Source of the DNA: Mesorhizobium sp. B2-1-1
GTDB lineage: Bacteria > Pseudomonadota > Alphaproteobacteria > Rhizobiales > Rhizobiaceae
Length of the DNA: 64,000 bases
Direction: 5' to 3'
Assembly (NCBI RefSeq): GCF_006442975.2
Contig: NZ_CP083954.1
Coordinates: 3,603,501 to 3,667,500 of the forward strand
The position numbers and the translations under genes are program-made. The notes beneath the pieces were generated by a model that saw only the letters and a list, made by a program, of their open reading frames with translations, was not told the DNA's origin and did not search any database. Of the stretch, positions 57,780 through 64,000 are shown piece after piece (positions within the stretch are counted from its first letter, which is position 1; the number at the start of each line of letters is the position of its first letter).

Positions 57780-58492
57780 CGCGCTTCCCTCTGTCCGAGC
57801 GACCGCAAGATGAAGCCGGTGGCGATCGAAGACAGGATTGCCAGGATGAGAAAGACCAGCGCCGCGACGCTGTAGAACAGGAACGAATGTTTGGTGACGC
57901 GCGCCGCGACGCCCGCATTGCGCAAGGTCTCGGCGAGGTTGACGACCGAGACCAGGGCTGTGTCCTTGAGCAGGCTGAGCCAGCAATTCTCGAGACCGGG
58001 GAAGGCGATGCGCAGCAATTGAGGCAGGATCACCTTGCGCATGGTCAGCCACTTCGACAGACCGATCGCATAGCCGCCCTCATACTGGCCCTTCGGAATG
58101 GCGCGAAAGGCCGAAAGGAATACCTCGCTGGCATAGGAAGAGAAGATCAGCGAGAGCACGATCATGCCGGCGATGAAGCTGTCGACATCGATCGTCGCCT
58201 CGGGCCTGAAGAAGCGGATGATGTATTGCAGCAGGATGGGCATGCCGAAGAAGAACAGGAAGAGCGTCACCAGCTCCGGAAGGCCGCGAAACATGGTGGT
58301 GTAAATGTTCGCGGCCAGCCGCAGCGAAGGCTCTTCGGATTGCTTTGCCCAGGCAATGAAAAAGCCGATCGTCAGGCCGATCGGAAGCGTGGCGAGCGCC
58401 AGCGCGATGGTGACCACCGCGCCATAGGCGATATCGTCAAGCCAGCCATTGGGTCCCCAACTGAGAAGTGTCCATATGCTTTGGGCTGGCAT
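57776..58492 (-). CDS. Polar amino-acid ABC transporter permease (HisQ-like)
   Basis: The 238-residue membrane subunit carries TTMFRGLPELVTLFLFFFGM and the EAA loop FRAIPKGQYEGGYAIGLSKW. It lies between the binding-protein gene (74-base spacer with a hairpin) and the second permease gene (4-base overlap). By family it moves polar amino acids or opines; the binding protein will set specificity. Confidence 0.93.
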   Translation of the reverse strand: MPAQSIWTLLSWGPNGWLDDIAYGAVVTIALALATLPIGLTIGFFIAWAKQSEEPSLRLAANIYTTMFRGLPELVTLFLFFFGMPILLQYIIRFFRPEATIDVDSFIAGMIVLSLIFSSYASEVFLSAFRAIPKGQYEGGYAIGLSKWLTMRKVILPQLLRIAFPGLENCWLSLLKDTALVSVVNLAETLRNAGVAARVTKHSFLFYSVAALVFLILAILSSIATGFILRSLGQREAR

Positions 58493-58529
58493 CGAGTGGT
58501 GTTATCTCCAGAGCTCCCAGATCGGGTAA

Positions 58530-58552
58530 GGCGGCAGGGAGACCCTGCCGCC
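58530..58552 (-). terminator. Intercistronic hairpin between binding-protein and permease genes
   Basis: A 10-base perfect stem, ggcggcaggg / ccctgccgcc, with a 3-base loop lies 14 bases after the binding-protein stop. Such hairpins commonly protect the upstream mRNA or reduce read-through, so that the binding protein is made in excess over permeases. Confidence 0.65.
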
Positions 58553-58566
58553 CTTGGAGGTGATTA

Positions 58567-59352
58567 TCAGGACTCGGCGCCGTAGACGTCGAACTTGAAG
58601 TACTTGTCGTTGATTTCCTTGTATTTTCCGTTGGCCCTGATGGCGTCGATGGCGGAATTCAGCTTGTTGACCAGATCGGTCTCGCCCTTGCGCACCGCAA
58701 TGCCCGCGCCAGGTCCGAAAATCTCGACCGGCTGCGGCGAGGGCTGGCCGAGGATCTTGCAGCAGGCACCGTCAGGCGAATCCAGCCACTGCTGCAGCAC
58801 CACGATATCATCCTCGATGGCGTCGAGGCGGCCGTTGGCCAGATCCGCCTGTTCCTCGGGGCTGCTCGGATAACCCTTGATCGTGCTGTCGGTGTAGGTC
58901 TTCGAGGCATAGTTGAAATGGGTCGTCGTGGTGGCCACGCCGATACTCTTGCCGGCGAGGTCCTCCTTGGTCACGCCCTTCAGCGTCGAATCCTTCGGCA
59001 CGGCGAGCGCCGAGGGCGTGTTGTAGTATTTGTGAGTGAAGTCGACCTTCTCGGCACGCTCCGGCGTGATCGACATTGATGCCACGATGGCGTCGAACTT
59101 GCCCGCCTGCAGCGCCGGGATGATGCCGTCCCAATCCTGGGCAACGAAGGTGCACTTGACCTTCATCTCATCGCAGAGCGCCTGGGCGATGTCGATGTCG
59201 AAACCGACGAGCTTGCCATCGGAAGTCAGGTTGTTGAAGGGCGGGTAGGCGCCCTCGGTGCCGATCCTCAGGGTCTTTTCCTGGGCCTGGGCTACGCCGA
59301 GCGTCAGCAGCGCGGCCGAAGCGGCGAGCGCGATACGCAGTGCAATACGCAT
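58567..59352 (-). CDS. Polar amino-acid ABC transporter substrate-binding protein
   Basis: The 261-residue periplasmic protein has a signal peptide ending near VAQA|Q (about residue 23). The type II binding fold starts KTLRIGTEGAYPPFNNLTSD, with DWDGIIPALQAGKFDAIVAS and MSITPERAEKVDFT. This is the lysine/arginine/ornithine or opine-binding group (HisJ/OccT-like). A CCKI segment adds two adjacent cysteines. The start at 59352 follows agagagg. Two permease genes follow, but no ATPase gene. Confidence 0.93.
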   Translation of the reverse strand: MRIALRIALAASAALLTLGVAQAQEKTLRIGTEGAYPPFNNLTSDGKLVGFDIDIAQALCDEMKVKCTFVAQDWDGIIPALQAGKFDAIVASMSITPERAEKVDFTHKYYNTPSALAVPKDSTLKGVTKEDLAGKSIGVATTTTHFNYASKTYTDSTIKGYPSSPEEQADLANGRLDAIEDDIVVLQQWLDSPDGACCKILGQPSPQPVEIFGPGAGIAVRKGETDLVNKLNSAIDAIRANGKYKEINDKYFKFDVYGAES

Positions 59353-59511
59353 AATGATCCTCTCTTTATGGTCCCGGCCGTCGTTCCGAAACGGCTCTGT
59401 GGGGGCGGTGCTTTTGACCGCCCGCTGGCCCGATACTCCCACTCTTTCCAAGAAAAAAGCAACTGCAAAACCACGAAAATCGGCAATGTCCTTCTGCCGT
59501 TACGTTACTTC

Positions 59512-60021
59512 TCAAGCAACGAGGCCGGTCGCGCGCTCGACGAAGTCGGCTATCGATTTCACGTCGTCGAGATCGAACACCGGCAGGCTTTTGTCCTCGA
59601 TGGCGAAGTCGGCCGCAATGGCAACGATCCCGGGGTCACCCGCCGAAAGCGGCGTCCGGTCCTTCGCCTCCAGGCGCCGGGTTTCGATCTTGCGGTGGGC
59701 TTCGCGCTTGTAGCCTTCGACCAGCACGATGTCGGACGGCGCAAGCCGCGACAGGATCGCTTCCAGCGCCGGCTCATCCTCGCCGCGCAATTCGTGCATC
59801 AGCGCCCAGCGATTGGCGGAGACGATGGCGACTTCCATGGCTCCTGCCTGCCGGTGGCGAAAGCTGTCCGCGCCCGGCTTGTCGATGTCGAAATCATGAT
59901 GGGCGTGCTTTACGGTCGAAACCGTCCAGCCGCGCCCAACGAGTTCCGCGACCAGTTTCTCAGTCAGGGTCGTCTTGCCGGAGTTCTTCCAGCCGGTGAT
60001 GCCGAAGAGGCGCTTGTTCAT
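59512..60021 (-). CDS. mobB: Molybdopterin-guanine dinucleotide biosynthesis protein MobB
   Basis: MobB is a GTP-binding partner that assists MobA in making the guanine dinucleotide form of the cofactor. The P-loop GWKNSGKTTLTEKLVAELVG is at residues ~8-27. TVKHAHHDFDIDKPGADSFR and DIVLVEGYKREAHRKIE follow. The 169-residue length is normal. The ATG at 60021 is one base after the stop of the shortened mobA reading frame (TGAgATG). It has no strong ribosome binding site of its own, so it is probably translated by coupling. Confidence 0.93.
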   Translation of the reverse strand: MNKRLFGITGWKNSGKTTLTEKLVAELVGRGWTVSTVKHAHHDFDIDKPGADSFRHRQAGAMEVAIVSANRWALMHELRGEDEPALEAILSRLAPSDIVLVEGYKREAHRKIETRRLEAKDRTPLSAGDPGIVAIAADFAIEDKSLPVFDLDDVKSIADFVERATGLVA

Positions 60022-60022
60022 C

Positions 60023-60190
60023 TCAGATGCTCTGCAGCAACCGCGCCGCCTTGGCAAGATCGTCGGGCATGTTGATGTTGATCGGCCGCCGTGGCCAGCC
60101 GCTTTCGAGCCGCAGCAAGGTCTTGTCGCCGCCGCCCCTGCGTCTGGATTGAACGCCGGCCAGCATCAATCCCGCAATATCTCTCACCAT
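60023..60190 (-). pseudogene. mobA: Internally deleted mobA (molybdenum cofactor guanylyltransferase)
   Basis: The 55-codon frame begins MVRDIAGLMLAGVQSRRRGG and continues GDKTLLRLES, the nucleotide-binding N-terminus of MobA (consensus LAGGxSRRMGGxDKxLL). It then jumps to PININMPDDLAKAARLLQSI, resembling the MobA C-terminus (INxNTPEDL). Full MobA is about 200 residues, so roughly 150 central residues are missing in frame, including metal-binding and dimer parts. The N-terminal loop also has Val for the second Gly and Arg for Met. It still runs to one base before mobB. Confidence 0.75.
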
Positions 60191-60232
60191 CATCGAGCCC
60201 GTGCGCCTTCGCGAAAATTCCCCGCGAGCCTC

Positions 60233-61216
60233 TTATATGCCGTCCGGGGCCATGGCAGGACCAGTGCTTTCCGCGACGATCCTGCGCCGGCCGACGACGC
60301 GCTCACGATAAAGCGCGTAAAGGCCGGAGCCCACGATTGTGCTGGCGCCGATGATCATTGTCATGTCGGGGACATCGCCGAAGACCAGCAGGCCGAGCAC
60401 AATGGACCAGAGCAGCGCCGTATAGCGGAACGGCGCTATGAAGGAAATCTCGCCCGAGCGCATCGCCATGATGATGAATTGATAGCCGATGAGCACCAGC
60501 ACCGCTGCGAGCGCCAGCAGCGCAGTGGCTTTTCCCGTCATCGGTGTCCAGCCGCCCATCGGCGACAGCAGCAGCGCGCCGACCATGGTCATGGCCAATG
60601 CCGTTGCGGTGGAGACGAGCAGCGTGGGGATAGCCTGCGGAATCCGCTTGGTGGCGAGGTCGCGCACTGCGCAGCAGGCGACGCTGGCCAGCGCCACGAG
60701 CGAAAACATGCTGAACCCCTCGAAGCCCGGGCGCACCACGACCAGCACGCCGGCAAATCCAACGGCGATCGCCAGCCAGCGGCGCCAGCCGACCGCCTCG
60801 CCCAAGACAAGGGCCGCGCCCATTGTCACGGCCAGCGGCAGTGCCTGCAGGACGGCCGAGACGCTGGCGATCGGCAAATGGGCAAGCGCGACCAGGAAGG
60901 TCACCGTCGCGCCGGCCTCGGCAAGGACGCGCAGTGCCACCAGCGGCTGCAGCATCGAGCGCGGACGGACCAGCGCGCCGCGCTGCCAGGCAAGCAGGCC
61001 GACGAAGAGCGAGGCAAATGCGCCTCTGATCAGCATGACCTGCGCCATGTTCATCGACTGCGACGAATATTTGGTGATGGCGTCATTGAGGGTGAAGCCG
61101 GCCATCGCCACCACCATGAACAACGCACCGCGAAGATTGGGAGAAAGGGGCAAGATCTCTACCGGTTCTGCTTTGAAAAAAGCCTGTAGCAGCCGGGACC
61201 GAAACAGCAACGACAA
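60233..61216 (-). CDS. EamA/DMT family transporter
   Basis: The 327-residue protein has ten hydrophobic helices in two EamA repeats (about residues 28-165 and 175-310). Typical signals are FTLNDAITKYSSQSMNMAQV, ALVLGEAVGWRRWLAIAVGF, and SFIAPFRYTALLWSIVLGLL ahead of the last helices. The substrate is unknown; relatives export amino acids or metabolites. It ends 43 bases before the mobA remnant starts on the same strand. Confidence 0.88.
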   Translation of the reverse strand: MSLLFRSRLLQAFFKAEPVEILPLSPNLRGALFMVVAMAGFTLNDAITKYSSQSMNMAQVMLIRGAFASLFVGLLAWQRGALVRPRSMLQPLVALRVLAEAGATVTFLVALAHLPIASVSAVLQALPLAVTMGAALVLGEAVGWRRWLAIAVGFAGVLVVVRPGFEGFSMFSLVALASVACCAVRDLATKRIPQAIPTLLVSTATALAMTMVGALLLSPMGGWTPMTGKATALLALAAVLVLIGYQFIIMAMRSGEISFIAPFRYTALLWSIVLGLLVFGDVPDMTMIIGASTIVGSGLYALYRERVVGRRRIVAESTGPAMAPDGI

Positions 61217-61220
61217 AGGG

Positions 61221-61248
61221 CTGGGCCACGGCCTTGATCGCGGCCCAG
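61221..61248 (-). terminator. Hairpin after the small secreted protein gene
   Basis: ctgggcc (61221-61227) pairs with ggcccag (61242-61248) around a 14-base loop. It lies 25 bases downstream of the stop of the gene at 61273-61632, ahead of the EamA gene. No good T-run follows. Confidence 0.4.
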
Positions 61249-61272
61249 AATTTCAACCGCGGATGGCCGGCC

Positions 61273-61632
61273 TTACTTCTTCGGCGTCAGCACCTCGGTG
61301 CCGCTGCCGTTTTTGCCGGCGATCGTCCAGAGGCCGTGCAGCGAGCCGTCGTCATCCATCTTGTAGACGACAAGGCCGATCTCCTTGCCCAGGACATAGC
61401 CGGCCGAGAAGGCGTTGTCGTTGCGCATGCAGATGCCGTCCGAGGACGAGCCGCCGGTTTCCCAATGGATCGTGCAGGTCGTGCCGCTTGTCAGCGTGAT
61501 GGTTGCTTCGCCGCCATAGGCCGAACCATCGAAATTGGTGCCGGCGACATCGTAAGTGCCGCCGATGGATTGCGCCGCCGCCGGCATGGCGGCGAGGCCG
61601 AGCAAGGCAACAGAAAAGATGAACTTGCGCAT
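61273..61632 (-). CDS. Small secreted protein of unknown function
   Basis: The 119-residue precursor has a clear signal peptide (MRKFIFSVALLGLAAMPAAA|Q). A mature strand-rich domain with SIGGTYDVAGTNFDGSAYGG and CTIHWETGG follows. Two cysteines (TTCTI, GICMR) could form a disulfide. I do not recognise a named domain. The start at 61632 follows gggg; an ATG five codons upstream (61647) is less likely. It lies downstream of another exported protein gene on the same strand. Confidence 0.75.
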   Translation of the reverse strand: MRKFIFSVALLGLAAMPAAAQSIGGTYDVAGTNFDGSAYGGEATITLTSGTTCTIHWETGGSSSDGICMRNDNAFSAGYVLGKEIGLVVYKMDDDGSLHGLWTIAGKNGSGTEVLTPKK

Positions 61633-61749
61633 AATGTTTTCCCCCACGGAGCGAAAGCCGCTACCGGATGGAAGGCTAGGCGCGAAAACGGCTGGGGTAA
61701 ATCAGGCGGCATCCGCCGGTGGGGATTTATTGCGGCATGGCCGCAATAG

Positions 61750-62223
61750 TCACGGTTCCTCAAGACTGGCGGCGATGGCGCCGACCAGCGGGTCGTATTT
61801 CGACTTCACGGCCGGCGGATATTCGATCCAGACGGTGCGGATGACGCCGTTCTTGCCGAACAGGCGGCGCTCATAAAAGATGTTCCCGGCCTTCAGTCCC
61901 GAAAGCACGGCCCAGTTCTTTCCCGTCCTGCTGTAGGTAACCTTGTAACCCGCCTCCATGCTGGCTTTCTCGGCCTCGACGAAGCGCTTCGGCGTGTCGT
62001 CGTCGATATTCAGGATGCCGGAACAGATCAGGCTGGCGCCGTCGGGCGCGAGCCATTGCTGGCCGTCGCCATTGTCCGGTTCGGGCTGGCGGTCGGTGAA
62101 AACATCATCGGGAAAGGTGCAGACCGTGCCGAATCGCTCGTTGGTGTAGGTGAAAGGAGCGGCAGCCGACGGGATTGCCGCGATCGCCGCAACGAATGCC
62201 AATACCGAGCGCGCGCACTTCAT
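61750..62223 (-). CDS. Exported hypothetical protein
   Basis: The 157-residue precursor has a signal peptide ending near SAAA|P (about residue 21). A mature part, YTNERFGTVCTFPDDVFTDR and later ERRLFGKNGVIRTVWIEYPP, is rich in aromatic and charged residues. Two cysteines (TVCTF, LICSG) probably form a disulfide. I recognise no family beyond similar rhizobial hypothetical proteins. It lies between moaA and the other small secreted protein gene; no role in cofactor synthesis can be inferred. Confidence 0.75.
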   Translation of the reverse strand: MKCARSVLAFVAAIAAIPSAAAPFTYTNERFGTVCTFPDDVFTDRQPEPDNGDGQQWLAPDGASLICSGILNIDDDTPKRFVEAEKASMEAGYKVTYSRTGKNWAVLSGLKAGNIFYERRLFGKNGVIRTVWIEYPPAVKSKYDPLVGAIAASLEEP

Positions 62224-62277
62224 TCCATTCCTCCAGCAGTCAGCCGGAAGCGATCCTGCACCAGATCCGTGGGAAAA

Positions 62278-63273
62278 TCAGCCGCCGGTGACGCTCATAT
62301 GCCGCGACACGGAGGGGCGGCTGGTGCGGCGGTCGATGATGAAATCATGCCCCTTCGGCTTGCGCCCGATCGCCTCGTCGATCGCCGCGCCGACCAGATC
62401 GTTGCCTTCGGACGCGCGCAACGGTTCCCTGAGATCGGCGGCATCCTCCTGGCCGAGGCACATAAAGAGCGTGCCGGTGCAGGTCAGCCGGACGCGGTTG
62501 CAGCTCTCGCAAAAATTATGGGTCATCGGCGTGATGAAGCCGAGCCGGCCACCGGTTTCCGCGACATGGACATAGCGGGCCGGACCGCCGGTCTTGAACG
62601 GGACGTCTGTCAGCGTGAACTGGCGCTCCAGCGAGGCGCGCAGCAGCGACAGCGGCAGGTACTGGTCGGTGCGGTCGGCGTCGATCTCGCCCATCGGCAT
62701 GGTTTCGATGACGGTCAGGTCCATGCCGCGGCCATGCGCCCAGCGCATCATCTCAGGCAATTCGGCGTCGTTGAAATCCTTCAGCGCCACGGCGTTGAGC
62801 TTTATCTTCAGCCCCGCCGCCTGCGCCGCATCGATGCCGGCCATGACCTTGCCGAGATGGCCCCAGCGGGTGATTGCGTGGAACTTGTCGGCATCAAGCG
62901 TGTCGAGCGAAACATTGATGCGCTTGACGCCGCAATCGGCGAGCTCGGCAGCAAAACGCGAAAGCTGCGAGCCGTTGGTGGTCAGCGTCAGTTCTTCCAG
63001 CGCGCCGCTTTCGAGATGACGCGACAGCTGGCGGACCAGGTGCATGATGTTCTTGCGCACCAGCGGCTCGCCGCCGGTGAGACGCAATTTGCCCACGCCT
63101 TTTGCGATGAAGACGCTGCACAGCCGGTCGAGTTCCTCGAGCGACAGCAGGTCCTTCTTGGGCAGGAAAGCCATGTCCTCGGCCATGCAATAGGTGCAGC
63201 GGAAATCGCAGCGGTCGGTGACCGACACGCGCAGGTAGCTGATCGTGCGGCCGAAAGGATCGATCATGTCCAT
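62278..63273 (-). CDS. moaA: GTP 3',8-cyclase
   Basis: MoaA is the radical-SAM enzyme that starts molybdopterin synthesis. The 331-residue protein has the N-terminal SAM cluster motif in [16 protein letters not shown]. The C-terminal cluster cysteines are in [20 protein letters not shown], and the functional Gly-Gly tail is intact (VTGG). [17 protein letters not shown] and LTTNGSQL are also typical. moaC and moeA are 28 kb away; mobB is nearby. A Mo-box-like sequence lies 32 bases upstream of its start. Confidence 0.97.
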   Translation of the reverse strand: MDMIDPFGRTISYLRVSVTDRCDFRCTYCMAEDMAFLPKKDLLSLEELDRLCSVFIAKGVGKLRLTGGEPLVRKNIMHLVRQLSRHLESGALEELTLTTNGSQLSRFAAELADCGVKRINVSLDTLDADKFHAITRWGHLGKVMAGIDAAQAAGLKIKLNAVALKDFNDAELPEMMRWAHGRGMDLTVIETMPMGEIDADRTDQYLPLSLLRASLERQFTLTDVPFKTGGPARYVHVAETGGRLGFITPMTHNFCESCNRVRLTCTGTLFMCLGQEDAADLREPLRASEGNDLVGAAIDEAIGRKPKGHDFIIDRRTSRPSVSRHMSVTGG

Positions 63274-63304
63274 GCGTGAAGCGTTTCCCGTGGCTGTGAA
63301 CGAC

Positions 63305-63332
63305 GGCGTTATATATCGCTATGTGATACGAT
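63305..63332 (-). promoter_or_regulatory. Candidate molybdate-responsive box (ModE/MopA type) upstream of moaA
   Basis: Read on the minus strand, the sequence is ATCGTATCACA, six bases, then TATATAACGCC. It fits the spacing of the Mo-box recalled for Rhodobacter and Agrobacterium (ATCGCTATATA-N6-TATATAACGAT). The half-site nearer moaA matches at 9 of 11 positions, the other about 6 of 11. Its position fits a control site. Confidence 0.4.
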
Positions 63333-63470
63333 CCGGCCTGTCGTTCAAGATAGCCGCTCTCGATCTTTGGTAACATTCCCCGACCGACACCGGATGTCGG
63401 CTGTCTGGTACGGGCTTTTCCAATCCGGCGAAGCGGCGTAGGGAAGGGTGGTTCGAAACGGAAAAACACC

Positions 63471-63824
63471 ATGACGGCGCCGAAGGAACTGCGGGTCTCC
63501 AAAGACCGCAAACTGCTCTCCGTGACCTTTCCCGGCCACCAGCCATTCGAGCTGCCGGCCGAGCTGCTGCGCGTCGCCTCGCCGTCGGCCGAGGTGCAGG
63601 GCCATTCGCCGGACCAGCGGGTGACCGTTCCCGGCAAACGCGATGTCGCCATCCTCAAAATTGAACCGGTCGGCAACTACGCGGTGCGCATCACCTTCGA
63701 CGATTTCCACGACACCGGGATCTTCACCTGGAATTACCTGCGCACGCTAGGCCACGAGAAGGACGCGCGCTGGAACGCCTACCTTGCCGAGCTTGCGCAA
63801 AAGGGTCTCAGCCGCGACCGTTAG
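63471..63824 (+). CDS. DUF971 (gamma-butyrobetaine hydroxylase-like N-terminal domain) protein
   Basis: The 117-residue protein has the DUF971 pattern: PKELRVSKDRKLLSVTFPGH, LPAELLRVASPSAEVQGH, and the late IKIEP-like VAILKIEPVGNYAVRITFDD followed by FHDTGIFTWNYLRTLGHEKD. Family members are small proteins sometimes linked to Fe-S cluster assembly; the role here is open. It is divergent from moaA with 197 bases between starts, so the Mo-box could in principle affect both. Confidence 0.9.
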   Translation: MTAPKELRVSKDRKLLSVTFPGHQPFELPAELLRVASPSAEVQGHSPDQRVTVPGKRDVAILKIEPVGNYAVRITFDDFHDTGIFTWNYLRTLGHEKDARWNAYLAELAQKGLSRDR

Positions 63825-63887
63825 CCGGCGGGCGTCGTCAAGATGTCATGGAGCGGGAGTAGGGGCGGCGGATCGGAAGACGAGACA

Positions 63888-64000
63888 ATGTCCATCATAA
63901 CCACAGTCGAACAGCTTGAAACGCTCTATGGCCTGCCCGGCGAAGCCTCGGTGGTCAAGGAACTCGACCACGTCATTCCCGAATACGCCGCCTTCATCGA
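63888..64000 (+). CDS. Pyridoxamine 5'-phosphate oxidase family protein, N-terminal part (3' truncated by window)
   Basis: The frame opens at ATG 63888 and reads MSIITTVEQLETLYGLPGEA and then SVVKELDHVIPEYAAFI to the window edge. This N-terminus resembles PNPOx-fold flavoproteins of the MSMEG_1061-type group often annotated as pyridoxamine 5'-phosphate oxidase family. The flavin-binding core is beyond the window. A moderate ribosome binding site (gaagacgag) precedes it. Confidence 0.65.
   Translation, partial: MSIITTVEQLETLYGLPGEASVVKELDHVIPEYAAFI

Overview
This 64 kb window is GC-rich chromosomal DNA from an alphaproteobacterium of the order Hyphomicrobiales, most likely Mesorhizobium or a close relative. 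The evidence is gene order, an EipB/DUF1849 envelope protein, a DUF982 protein, a GTTC-N7-GTTC type LexA box, and typical rhizobial housekeeping blocks. Species assignment is inference. No tRNA, rRNA, CRISPR array, transposase or phage gene was found.

Layout. 1-4.9 kb: end of a chloramphenicol-phosphotransferase-like gene, a PAP2 phosphatase relic, a HIT protein with an unusual C-terminal tail, then FemAB-like acyltransferase, glycerophosphodiesterase, RidA, EipB and DUF4031. 5-22.5 kb: the translation and envelope superblock rpsB-tsf, pyrH-frr-uppS-cdsA-rseP-bamA-lpxD-fabZ-lpxA-lpxI-lpxB, with gltA convergent at its end. A LysR / SnoaL-like / aldo-keto reductase trio is inserted between tsf and pyrH. 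22.6-27.4 kb: gltX, comEC and the SOS repressor gene lexA.

27.4-33.3 kb: an accessory tryptophan-catabolism island with tetR-kynU, kynA plus a 2-aminobenzoate-CoA ligase gene, and an AFMID-type kynurenine formamidase. Together these convert tryptophan through N-formylkynurenine and kynurenine to anthranilate and then anthraniloyl-CoA. 33.3-38.8 kb: ppiD-trpD-trpC-moaC-moeA, a tightly overlapping operon joining tryptophan and molybdopterin synthesis. So a tryptophan-degrading island lies directly beside tryptophan-synthesis genes.

38.9-44.3 kb: tpiA, secG, an L,D-transpeptidase gene, pyrG and DUF1697. 44.3-53.5 kb: NCS1 permease, DUF982, dusA, an aspartic protease, DUF1289, cobT, a histidine kinase, a nuclease, a GST and a uracil-DNA glycosylase-like protein. 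53.5-59.4 kb: Lrp regulator, DUF3299, GNAT, an AlkD-like protein, a 3-hydroxyisobutyrate-dehydrogenase-like enzyme and a polar amino-acid ABC transporter with no ATPase gene beside it. 59.5-64 kb: mobB next to an internally deleted mobA, an EamA exporter, two secreted proteins, moaA, DUF971 and the start of a PNPOx-like gene.

The main non-standard observations are two heptad-repeat/hairpin elements between convergent genes, each supplying the stop codon of the upstream gene. Others are the in-frame internal deletion of mobA with coupling to mobB retained, the kynurenine-to-anthraniloyl-CoA island with a palindromic TetR-type operator, and a candidate molybdate box upstream of moaA.
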